Below the pieces are notes generated by a model that was given only the letters and a program-made list of their open reading frames with translations, was not told the DNA's origin and did no database searches. A stretch of 29,860 bases of DNA from DASYAN01 sp034431765 (GTDB lineage Bacteria > Chloroflexota > Ktedonobacteria > Ktedonobacterales > Ktedonobacteraceae): positions 1 to 29,860 of the forward strand of contig DAOUDD010000250.1 in the NCBI GenBank assembly GCA_034431765.1, written 5' to 3'. This document shows positions 15,398 through 22,871 of the stretch, piece by piece. The position numbers were made by a program, and so were the translations under genes. Every line of letters begins with the position of its first letter. Within the stretch, counting starts at the first letter, position 1.

Positions 15398-16405
15398 ATG
15401 CAACGCATCACGGTACTCAAAACCGAACAGCAGAACCGAACCCCCGAACAGCTTGTAGACTCCTGGCGAACGTATTTACAGCATCATGATCACGCTGTAG
15501 GAACGGTCAAAAAGTATACACAAGCAATTTCCCTTTTTCTAGCATGGTACGAACAGGAAGAGCAAACACCGTTGACTCTTTCTGCGCTAACCCCCATCGC
15601 TTTGATTGGCTACCGCAACGAACTTCAACATGAACAACAGAAATCGCTGAGCACCATTAATCTGCGTATCAGTGCGTTACGTGCGTGGTGCTTCTGGTTA
15701 GTAGAGCAGGGCTACCTTGCCACCGATCCCGCGGCACGGATTAAACTGGTCAGTGGTGAAACAGGCTCCAAACGCGAAGGGCTTTCCAGTTCTCAGGTCA
15801 ATGCGTTACTGCGCCAGGCGCAAAGTTCGCGCGACTCCGAACGCAATTACGCCATTCTTCAAGTGTTGCTGCAAACCGGCATCCGCTTGAGTGAGTGCAG
15901 CCATCTTACCTTTGGTGACCTCACCTTTGGCGAGCGCAGCGGCACCTTACTGGTACGTGCAGGCAAAGGTAATAAAGTTCGATCTGTTCCTCTGAATAGT
16001 TCTGCGCGTGATGCACTGGGGACCTCCACCGGTCCGCGTTTAGACATTGAGAATATCTCGGTCAAGACAGTTGCGGCAAAGTGGCCTAAGCCAAAGTCAG
16101 CTCAGGCGTTCGACCCGCTCTTTCTCAGTCAAAAGGGAGGCAAACTGACCACCTCGGTGATGGGACAGATGATCGCGGAACTGGTGAAGTCGGCAGGAGA
16201 GTTTGTTCCCGAAGAGACGAGCGCACATCACCTGCGTCACACCTTTGCTCGCAGTTACCTGGCTCAGTATCCCGGGGACCTCGTAGGATTGGCGACGATC
16301 TTGGGGCATAGTTCGCTTGATACCACACGGCTTTATAGTCAGCCATCCATCGCACAATTATCTACACGCGTTGAACATCTGTCACTCAATGCGTACTCAG
16401 GATAA
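15398..16405 (+). CDS. Tyrosine recombinase (XerC/D-like integrase)
   Basis: About 335 aa from the ATG at 15398, which has AAGGA 7 nt upstream. I prefer this start to the ATG at 15137, which belongs to a frameshifted IS3 orfA. The N-terminal SAM-like core-binding domain covers about 15-110 (TPEQLVDSWRTYLQHHDHA, then LSTINLRISALRAW). The catalytic domain follows with all key residues: R163 in LLQTGIRLSE, the H277-x-x-R280 box (HHLRHTFA), H304 in LGHSSLDTT and the nucleophile Y313 in RLYSQ. It cuts and rejoins DNA at specific sites, as an integrase of a mobile element or in resolving multimers. It is immediately downstream of the IS3 stub and no attachment site was recognised. The gene appears intact. 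Confidence 0.85.
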   Translation: MQRITVLKTEQQNRTPEQLVDSWRTYLQHHDHAVGTVKKYTQAISLFLAWYEQEEQTPLTLSALTPIALIGYRNELQHEQQKSLSTINLRISALRAWCFWLVEQGYLATDPAARIKLVSGETGSKREGLSSSQVNALLRQAQSSRDSERNYAILQVLLQTGIRLSECSHLTFGDLTFGERSGTLLVRAGKGNKVRSVPLNSSARDALGTSTGPRLDIENISVKTVAAKWPKPKSAQAFDPLFLSQKGGKLTTSVMGQMIAELVKSAGEFVPEETSAHHLRHTFARSYLAQYPGDLVGLATILGHSSLDTTRLYSQPSIAQLSTRVEHLSLNAYSG

Positions 16406-16456
16406 AGAAAGAAGAAATACTGATGATCTTTGCTGAGCACTTCAGATAAAGTCTAG

Positions 16457-16993
16457 CTACGTATGTAAGAATATCTTGCCATGATTGCATTGCGCAGTAC
16501 TCCAGTCTACCATGCCATTTAGTACTTGCTGAAACTCCTTTAATAAACGCTTACGCTCTGTCTGATCGGGCATCACAGTACTTCGCCAGATCAACACGAT
16601 TTCAATGATATCAGGATGTGCTTCGCTTGTGGCAATGTAGCGAGCAACCGTCCCTGGAAAGATATGTTCTCCCTCCTGTCTTATCTCTCCTAAAAGACGT
16701 TCTAGCTTCTTCTCTTGGTTGGGTCGTATCTGTACGATGATAGAAGTCATAAACTGGGTATTTTCTTCTGATGAAATGCGCCACGGTGGAGTGTTTTTTC
16801 GCGGTCGCCCAACAAACTTTCGTTGAAAGTTCTTGAGTTCTTTCTCAGAAATCAAAAGAACATCCGCAGCTCTCACAGCAGGCAGACGTTTCATCTCAAT
16901 ATATAGGTATACCCGTCTCTCTGATATGCCTAGTATTTTTGCCGCTTCCTTAATAGAGACGTACCCTGGAAGAGGAGGAATAGTGTGATCCAT
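16457..16993 (-). CDS. Excisionase-like HTH protein with ABM-like C-terminal domain
   Basis: A 178-aa protein. Residues about 11-55 form a MerR/excisionase-type helix-turn-helix (GYVSIKEAAKILGISERRVY, then a LPAVRAADVLLISEKEL wing). A basic GRPRK patch at about 62-66 resembles an AT-hook. Residues about 80-165 (FMTSIIVQIRPNQEKKLERL, later IIEIVLIWRS) look like an antibiotic-monooxygenase-type dimeric alpha-beta barrel, probably a ligand-sensing or dimerisation part with no visible redox residues. It could be a transcription factor, or a recombination directionality factor given the convergent recombinase gene 51 bp away. The ATG at 16993 has no convincing Shine-Dalgarno. Confidence 0.65.
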   Translation of the reverse strand: MDHTIPPLPGYVSIKEAAKILGISERRVYLYIEMKRLPAVRAADVLLISEKELKNFQRKFVGRPRKNTPPWRISSEENTQFMTSIIVQIRPNQEKKLERLLGEIRQEGEHIFPGTVARYIATSEAHPDIIEIVLIWRSTVMPDQTERKRLLKEFQQVLNGMVDWSTAQCNHGKIFLHT

Positions 16994-17209
16994 AGCCGTA
17001 GTGTAAGGATTAGTTCTATTTTTGAAAAATTCTTTGATTTGAAAATTGCAATGATTGCTTGATATGAACTATTCACTAACGATTCAGAAGATGATATAAT
17101 TATCGAAATGCTGCCCATTACTGAGCATGAGAAGTAGAAAAGATAAAATGCTATTCCGTATAGTAGTAAAAGAAAATCATACCGATACAATAATTTGGAG
17201 GTTGTAAAG

Positions 17210-17884
17210 ATGCCTATCCAGTCAAAGCGCTGGCAAGCACGAATTGATATTTGTGAGGAAGATGCTGATGCGAATATAGATGAGAGGCCAATACACGAAA
17301 TAATCTATATTTATGGTGAGACAATAGACCAGTTACGTCAAGCAGCACGAGCATATCTTCTTACTAAGAAACCAAGATGTTTTAGTAGTGTAGGAGATCA
17401 CATCGTTGGACGTTTTCAGTACTATCACCACGAAGTAACAACTAATGAATCAAAAGAGGAAGAGGGATGGTTACGTTACGATACTGAGTTACTTGCTGGT
17501 CGAAGGCAAGTAGATTTTGAAAACTCGCCAGAAAAAATGGAGAGCTTTGAGGAGGTGGTGGACCACTTTGTACAAATTGCCCTTATCCCTGAGAAAGGAC
17601 CTTCCTATAAATCAAGGGCTATAGTTGGGCGCGATATCCGATTACCTCTAGTAGAGAGAATTTTGCGAGAGGCTGAAGAACACCCTGTTAATGATTTGAT
17701 TCAAAGGGGCTGGCATATTGTTGCACTCGAGTATAAGGGAGAACTAAGTCTAACAGGGGAACTTACAAACCGTATGGCAGTATTTGTGATGGGTCACCCA
17801 GAAGTGCAAGCTGCGATGCTAACACTAAATTCGGATTACTACGTGACCAAACATAAAATGATCACAGAAGCAGATAAGCGGTGA
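17210..17884 (+). CDS. Hypothetical protein, 224 aa
   Basis: I do not recognise a family. The protein is acidic and soluble, with no signal peptide or membrane segment. An N-terminal half with WQARIDICEEDADANID, then IIYIYGETIDQLRQAARAYL, suggests a small alpha-beta domain. The C-terminal part (about 140-224) is helix-rich with IRLPLVERILREAEEHPVND and ends at KHKMITEADKR. The start is the ATG at 17210, because GGAGG lies 8 nt upstream at 17197-17201; the TTG at 17195 is too close to that site. It is divergent from the HTH/ABM gene across a 216-bp AT-rich intergenic region. Confidence 0.65.
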   Translation: MPIQSKRWQARIDICEEDADANIDERPIHEIIYIYGETIDQLRQAARAYLLTKKPRCFSSVGDHIVGRFQYYHHEVTTNESKEEEGWLRYDTELLAGRRQVDFENSPEKMESFEEVVDHFVQIALIPEKGPSYKSRAIVGRDIRLPLVERILREAEEHPVNDLIQRGWHIVALEYKGELSLTGELTNRMAVFVMGHPEVQAAMLTLNSDYYVTKHKMITEADKR

Positions 17885-18003
17885 GAACGCTTTACATTTT
17901 CTCCTACACATGTTTACTTTCTTCATTAGCATCCAACGAAGAAAAACTCATTGGAATTGTACAGATAGGTGTCGAAGCGGCTGGTGCACTAGGAAAGGGT
18001 TAA
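17881..18003 (+). CDS. Possible small coupled ORF, 40 aa
   Basis: A GTG at 17881-17883 overlaps the previous stop codon (GTGA), a common arrangement for translational coupling. It reads VRTLYIFSYTCLLSSL, a hydrophobic N-terminus, and ends ...EAAGALGKG at 18003. No homologue recognised and no independent ribosome-binding site. It may be chance. Confidence 0.25.
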   Translation: MRTLYIFSYTCLLSSLASNEEKLIGIVQIGVEAAGALGKG

Positions 18004-18162
18004 ATATATCTGGGAGTCATTATTAGGGCCTTAACCCACCATTCAGAATATACAACCAAAGAGGGACGGATGTGCCATAGCAAATCGATCATTAGAGGAG
18101 GTAAAAATCTGCCTATTGCTGAAAGATTGATCTCTTCCACGCTCTCTCGCACAAATTCTTGG

Positions 18163-18309
18163 TCAACATCCCTTCCAACTTGAGACGATAGATATGGGCT
18201 TGCCGCTCGTTTGCATGAGATGGGCGACCACGAGTTTAAACTCTTTGGTAAACATTCGTTGATCTTTTGGCATCATCTCGTTCCTCTTCTGTGGAGTAGT
18301 ATTTTCCAT
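18163..18309 (-). pseudogene. IS3-family OrfA relic
   Basis: On the minus strand, from a possible ATG at 18309, it includes QRMFTKEFKLVVAHLMQTSG, then KPISIV, closely matching the OrfA start at 15137 (TTEFKLEAVRLAQTSGKP). Similarity is lost after KPI and the frame stops at 18163. The HTH is incomplete, so it is dead. The flanking stretch 18310-18665 holds no gene or repeat I can support. Confidence 0.55.
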
Positions 18310-18665
18310 GTTTGTCTCCTCCACAAAAGCGGCTCTTGCACACTTTCCGTGCTCATCCATTCGAAGAGATGAGTACGAAACTATATGGGAGCATTTAGTG
18401 GGCATTTGCCCTCCTCAATCTATGCTTTTTCCATTCAGATGCGCTCCGATCAGTCCTCAGACTCAATAACGTCCTTTTTGTTGTATTGCTGAGCACTACT
18501 TTTGCGGATATTCCACAAAAGTGGGATCAAGTCAACTACAACCAGATGCAATGGCTGATAATTTCCGACGGAAAGTGATACTCCTTCTATGACCGCTCGG
18601 ATATTTGCATTTTCATGTTGATAGGATGTCTGAAATTTTAGCTTTTCTACAATCTGACATTACTC

Positions 18666-18980
18666 CTACGCTCGCACATCAACAACTATCTGTAACTTTT
18701 CTCCTGGAAGGGCTTCCAGTATGAACTGGCGAGGAACATCTAAAGAGTCTTTTCCTGGCCATACTTTGTGTGATGAAATTTCCAAAAATTTCATCAATAC
18801 CTCCAATTCTGCAATACCAATAATAGCTTTTCCTTCCTCCATAGCAACATAACGTCTACGAGATGTACCAACTAGATTAGCACAAGCCGTTATAGGAGTA
18901 TTTTTCTGCTCCCTTGCTTCTTTCAATACAAGTCCAATCTCTCGGTTGCGTTCTTGAATTGTTTTTTCCTTGACTTCCAT
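18666..18980 (-). CDS. XRE-family transcriptional regulator, ~104 aa
   Basis: An XRE/Cro-type helix-turn-helix spans about residues 8-65 from the ATG at 18980: RNREIGLVLKEAREQKN, then TACANLVGTSRRRYVAMEEG, then ELEVLMKFLEIS. A short C-terminal tail (LEALPGEKLQIVVDVRA) may dimerise. A TTG at 19025 would add 15 residues, but these do not look like part of the fold. Neither start has a clear Shine-Dalgarno. A perfect 18-bp palindrome sits in its own promoter, so it is probably autorepressed. It is divergent from the Tn7-like gene block 540 bp away and could be a chromosomal or element-borne regulator. Confidence 0.75.
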   Translation of the reverse strand: MEVKEKTIQERNREIGLVLKEAREQKNTPITACANLVGTSRRRYVAMEEGKAIIGIAELEVLMKFLEISSHKVWPGKDSLDVPRQFILEALPGEKLQIVVDVRA

Positions 18981-19037
18981 AAATACACCGCTCTCGTTCA
19001 GCTTTTGGAAAAAGTAGGTTGACAATTAGAAAGATAA

Positions 19038-19065
19038 ATGTTACAGTCGTAACATATCATATCAA
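19038..19065 (-). promoter_or_regulatory. Promoter and palindromic operator of the XRE gene
   Basis: ATGTTAC-AGTC-GTAACAT at 19038-19055 is a perfect 7-bp inverted repeat. On the minus strand a TTGATA -35 (19065-19060) and TAACAT -10 (19043-19038) are 16 bp apart, so the palindrome covers the spacer and the -10. This is the classic layout for repression by an XRE dimer. Confidence 0.55.
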
Positions 19066-19520
19066 TCTCGATACAATGTGTTTCGGGTAATTATGTATTT
19101 GCAACTTTATTTATTTGAAGCGTAGTCGATCTCAAGAGTTGCTAGCAGCTTTTACAAATATTAAGCGTAACAAAACTTGAACGTTCAATTTGAAACGTAT
19201 CGACACGCACAAAGGTGTCAATTGGAACGAATCTAAGTATACCTCAGGAAGGCAATTGAGAGAGGGCACTATTATGACTGTTAGAAAATGAGTTACTGCG
19301 GATGTGTGTTTTCGGATGTTACAGAAGGAATCTTCTCATGTGGTCGCTCTTTTGACATCTAGCACGCGCGATTTTAAACGAACCAGAGCAATTCTGCAGT
19401 TCTAGCTAGGGTTAGAACAAGTATAGCTGATCGATAGTGATTTTACATGGTTGGCCTGACTAAGAATTTGATGATTTGGTTGAAGACGCTCCCTTGTTTA
19501 AAGATAGGTGATAAAATTTC
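19066..19520. other. Intergenic region before the Tn7-like operon
   Basis: No gene is visible. It holds a 12-bp palindrome TTGAACGTTCAA (19177-19188) and an imperfect GACAC/GTGTC inverted repeat (19202-19219). A TTGACA hexamer at 19352-19357, with a poor -10 (TAAACG) 17 bp on, could drive the tniQ-tnsABC operon. The transposon end may lie here or further left, but I found no convincing array of terminal repeats shared with the other side. Confidence 0.35.
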
Positions 19521-21749
19521 ATGAAAATGCAAGCACCACTACAACCACTATTAGTACGTCTACCAATGTTGCCTAGAGAATCATTATTTTCTTTTTTAGT
19601 ACGGCTATCTCAATCAAATTCCTATATTTCCCCAAACACTTTACGGGATCTTATACTAGGTACATTGGATACTCGTAAACATCATCAATACGTAAATGAC
19701 CGCTTGGATTATCCTCTTAAAACTGAAACATACAGCAGGATTGCTACTCTGACGATGGTTGATCCCTTTACGTTATATAAAAGAACTCAACATCGTTTTG
19801 TTCTTGTGCTTACATCTCCACCTCACTCTGTAAATCATCTAGAACTACCAGACAAAACATCAGTTCCTTGCCTAACTAATGGTCGCGAGCAACCACAAAT
19901 TCGTCCTGCGGATATTAGTCAATTTTGTCCTAAGTGCCTACAAGAACACCCTTATCATCAATTAAATTGGATGCCAGTAGCCTTATCTGCTTGTCTTAAA
20001 CACAAGTGCCTACTTGTAGATCAGTGTCCTAACTGCCACAAAAAAGTTTCTCAGTACGCAGTGATTACCGCACAATGTAATAAGTGCAAAAGTGATCTAA
20101 CAAAAGCAAAAGTGATCTCTATAATCGATGATGAAATCGGATTGCGAACACAGCAAATACTTCAATCATGGTTTATGGAGTACACTACTCCAGAGCATGA
20201 ACTCCCTAATCTGTCGCAACAATCGCCAGCCGTGATGTATAGAGTTGTTGAGGGTATACGAAGCTCCGTAGAAGTGGAAAATAATGGAAATTGGCCTTAT
20301 TGTCATTATCCCCCTTCGTATACAGATATACTCACCTTCACGCCTCGAAACAAAGAACAAATACTTACTCCCTATGAGAGTTACTGTATGTATACAACTG
20401 CTTGTAAGGCAATTATGAACTGGCCAGAAAGTTTTCTCGATTTCCTTATTAGATATAGTCACAAAGAAAGTTTTAACGCACAAAGTACGCGTCTTAATGA
20501 CGCTATTCAAGATGAACTTCTAAAAGGTCCACCTCAAGATCATCTAGGGGTTCTCTATACTCACTGGGCCAAACAGCGATGGACATATCCAGAATTTAAG
20601 TTTGTTCAGGAGATGCTTGAGTACCATATCGCTAGCAACTACTGGCTAGATAATCTTCCGATACGCACAAGCTTTTATAAGAAGAGACCGGATATTTTTG
20701 AGCGTACTAAGTATGTGAGTGTTGGAGCGGCAGCTAAACTCCTTCAAATCTCTCTTGAAGAAGTTAAATTATTACAAAGAAATAATTTATTAACTCAAGT
20801 ATTAGAAGGAGAGCATGAATTAATAGATAAACAAGAGGTGCTCTATTGCTATAAGTACTGGGATAGTCTCATTACATCAGAAAAAGCAGGTCTGCTAATG
20901 GGGGTACCTCCTAGAGTAGTGGAAGAGTTAGCTTCTATTGGACTGCTTTCAAAAGAACCGTCTCACAAGATTGATCCTAGAAGATGCTACAAGCCCCTAG
21001 AGATAATGGCATGCCTTGAAAATCTATCAAGGTATGTAAAAAGTTGCTCTTCCCAGGAACTCGTCGAAAAAGGTCCGTGGATTGATTTTGCCAAAGCACA
21101 ACAATTTTTCTTTTATAAAGAGTCTTTTGAAGCAGTAACCATTCTTTTGCAAATACTTCAGGGGAGCTTGATAGCTTACCACTCTTCAGAAGGTAAGTTC
21201 CAACTCAAATCTCTTCTATTTACTCATCAGGATTTTCAGACATGTGTAGTACAACTAAGAGATCGATCCAAGTGGTTAGAACACCAAGAGGTGAGGATGC
21301 TTTTGGGGATTAAAGATTCTTCTTTTAAAATATTTATAAAAAGTGGATATATTCTACCTACAGTAGTTTATAAGTGCAAAGAATATTTTGACCTAGTAAA
21401 AGTTTACGAAATGTGTTCGAGGTATATTACGCAGGAAGAGGCTGCTCACATTCTTACAGTAAGCATCTCTACACTGCAAAACTGGATAAAAGCTAATCAG
21501 GTGCCTGAGTTGCTTATAGGGAAGCCTGAAGTAGAGGAAGATGACGCGCGCATCTTTGACAAAGAGCAAGTGATACAGTGGAGAAAAGAGCACCTTACCT
21601 CTAAAGAAGCTATGCAAGTTCTAGAAGTAACTAAAACTACTCTTTACCGATGGATCAGAGAAGGAAAGCTAAGACCTTTAGATACCTCTAACGGTGGCCA
21701 ATACTGGTTCCTTAAAAAGGCAATACTGAACTTGAGGAGCAAATCATAG
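19521..21749 (+). CDS. tniQ: TniQ/TnsD-type target-selection protein 1 with tandem HTH modules
   Basis: A 742-aa protein. The N-terminal TniQ domain (about 8-200) begins LLVRLPMLPRESLFSFLVRL. It has the zinc-binding pattern C136xxC139, C158-L-K-H161-x-C163, C169xxC172 and C186xxC189 (FCPKCLQEHPYH; ACLKHKCLLVDQCPNC; CNKCKSDL). A helical region follows to about 395. The C-terminal 340 residues form roughly six MerR/excisionase-like helix-turn-helix modules at about 398-425, 451-478, 520-550, 586-613, 635-663 and 691-720; the clearest are TQEEAAHILTVSISTLQNW and TSKEAMQVLEVTKTTLYRW. In Tn7, TnsD binds a specific chromosomal site and recruits TnsC; this protein should do the same, with the module array reading a long site. 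AGGTGAT precedes the ATG; a second ATG is 6 nt on. First gene of the operon. Confidence 0.9.
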   Translation: MKMQAPLQPLLVRLPMLPRESLFSFLVRLSQSNSYISPNTLRDLILGTLDTRKHHQYVNDRLDYPLKTETYSRIATLTMVDPFTLYKRTQHRFVLVLTSPPHSVNHLELPDKTSVPCLTNGREQPQIRPADISQFCPKCLQEHPYHQLNWMPVALSACLKHKCLLVDQCPNCHKKVSQYAVITAQCNKCKSDLTKAKVISIIDDEIGLRTQQILQSWFMEYTTPEHELPNLSQQSPAVMYRVVEGIRSSVEVENNGNWPYCHYPPSYTDILTFTPRNKEQILTPYESYCMYTTACKAIMNWPESFLDFLIRYSHKESFNAQSTRLNDAIQDELLKGPPQDHLGVLYTHWAKQRWTYPEFKFVQEMLEYHIASNYWLDNLPIRTSFYKKRPDIFERTKYVSVGAAAKLLQISLEEVKLLQRNNLLTQVLEGEHELIDKQEVLYCYKYWDSLITSEKAGLLMGVPPRVVEELASIGLLSKEPSHKIDPRRCYKPLEIMACLENLSRYVKSCSSQELVEKGPWIDFAKAQQFFFYKESFEAVTILLQILQGSLIAYHSSEGKFQLKSLLFTHQDFQTCVVQLRDRSKWLEHQEVRMLLGIKDSSFKIFIKSGYILPTVVYKCKEYFDLVKVYEMCSRYITQEEAAHILTVSISTLQNWIKANQVPELLIGKPEVEEDDARIFDKEQVIQWRKEHLTSKEAMQVLEVTKTTLYRWIREGKLRPLDTSNGGQYWFLKKAILNLRSKS

Positions 21750-21782
21750 CAATCATAAAAGTTTTGAAAGCGAGATAGAAAG

Positions 21783-22871
21783 ATGACAGAACTAATTAGA
21801 AATGTTCGTTATGATGGTAAAAACAGTATTGTCATTCTCCAGTCGATCAAGATAGCTCAATACATACGATGGGAGTCCATGATAGAAGGTGAGCTGCCTA
21901 ACTTTTCGGAATATAATCCTACGATGCTAATATACTACCCTCAACCGTTCTGCATTACTATTGCGAACATAATAGATGATAAGCACAGCTATATCCCAGA
22001 CTTCCAGGTAAATCGTATCTCATTCAAAGAGAATGAACAGCAACTTGGAATACAGCGAGCGAGTAGTGCTTGCTTGATTAAACGAAGGAAGAAGTTTCCC
22101 TTCGAAGGGGAGGTACAGCGACTTCAGTATTTTTCATGCCTAGCTATCTTAGAGCTTTTTAAAAAGATAGTATCAAAAAAACTTTATAGAGGAGATACTA
22201 TGCCGGTTAGAAAAGTAAGCAACCGCGGTGGGAATATTATAGGCTCCTTTCCATCTCTGATAAAGGGTGAGAAAATAATGTATGAATCCACTATAGAGCG
22301 CGATTTTGTCTTCTTTTTGAAGTTCGATCCCACAGTATTAACATATTGCGCTCAACCAATGGTCATTACAGGAACAGATACAGAGGGAAAAGTCCATAGG
22401 TATACACCGGATTTTCTGGTTGTGCGAACTGACCGAAAAGAAATTATCGAGTGTAAGCCTGATGCTCTCCTTGATCATCCACATACACAACAGCAGATAC
22501 GAATTGGAGAAAAATGGGCTGAGATGAACAATCATGACTTCGTAATCGTCACGGACACAGACCTACGTAAAGACCACACCTTGGCAAACCTAAAATTGTT
22601 CTTGCGTTATTACCGCATCGTCGTTCCAACAGTAATACTAGCACGTTGTATAGCTTACCTCAAGACACAGCCAGAAGGCGTCTCTTTTGATGACATTGCG
22701 TTTTTTTTGTCCTCTCTGGTAGATTCTGCAGAAATGCAGCAGCCTCATATGCAGGCACCGTTTATCTACAACATGTTATTTCATCACATCTTGCAGGTCG
22801 ATTTGACTAAGCCGATCTCACCTGCAACCATTCTTTGGCTTTCGCCCTCGATTTGTAAGGAGATGAAGTAG
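21783..22871 (+). CDS. tnsA: TnsA endonuclease with a fused partial duplicate of its N-terminal half
   Basis: The 362-codon ORF has a normal TnsA in residues 140-362 (223 aa, near Tn7 TnsA length). It starts at MPVRKVSNRGGN (22200) and carries the restriction-enzyme-like catalytic set E168 (YESTIERDF), D210 (YTPDFLV) and E223-C-K225 (IIECKPD). TnsA cuts the 5' transposon ends so that the element leaves the donor cleanly. Residues 15-80 are a diverged second copy of the same N-terminal part: RWESMIEGEL aligns with MYESTIERDF and SYIPDFQV with RYTPDFLV, with identical E-to-D spacing of 42, but no ECK follows. The start at 21783 has only a weak GAGA upstream, whereas 22200 has AGGAG at 5 nt, so the short form is probably the main product. 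tnsB begins on the last base of the tnsA stop. Confidence 0.88.
   Translation: MTELIRNVRYDGKNSIVILQSIKIAQYIRWESMIEGELPNFSEYNPTMLIYYPQPFCITIANIIDDKHSYIPDFQVNRISFKENEQQLGIQRASSACLIKRRKKFPFEGEVQRLQYFSCLAILELFKKIVSKKLYRGDTMPVRKVSNRGGNIIGSFPSLIKGEKIMYESTIERDFVFFLKFDPTVLTYCAQPMVITGTDTEGKVHRYTPDFLVVRTDRKEIIECKPDALLDHPHTQQQIRIGEKWAEMNNHDFVIVTDTDLRKDHTLANLKLFLRYYRIVVPTVILARCIAYLKTQPEGVSFDDIAFFLSSLVDSAEMQQPHMQAPFIYNMLFHHILQVDLTKPISPATILWLSPSICKEMK
22188..22194 (+). promoter_or_regulatory. Internal ribosome-binding site for normal-length TnsA
   Basis: AGAGGAG ends 5 nt before the in-frame ATG at 22200. It is much stronger than anything before the 21783 start and marks 22200 as the likely true start, or as a second start, of TnsA. 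Confidence 0.65.

Noticed and set aside
15137..16405. Single 422-aa transposase-integrase fusion protein
   Set aside because: The N-terminal part is a frameshifted IS3 orfA; the recombinase has its own good ribosome-binding site and ATG at 15398.
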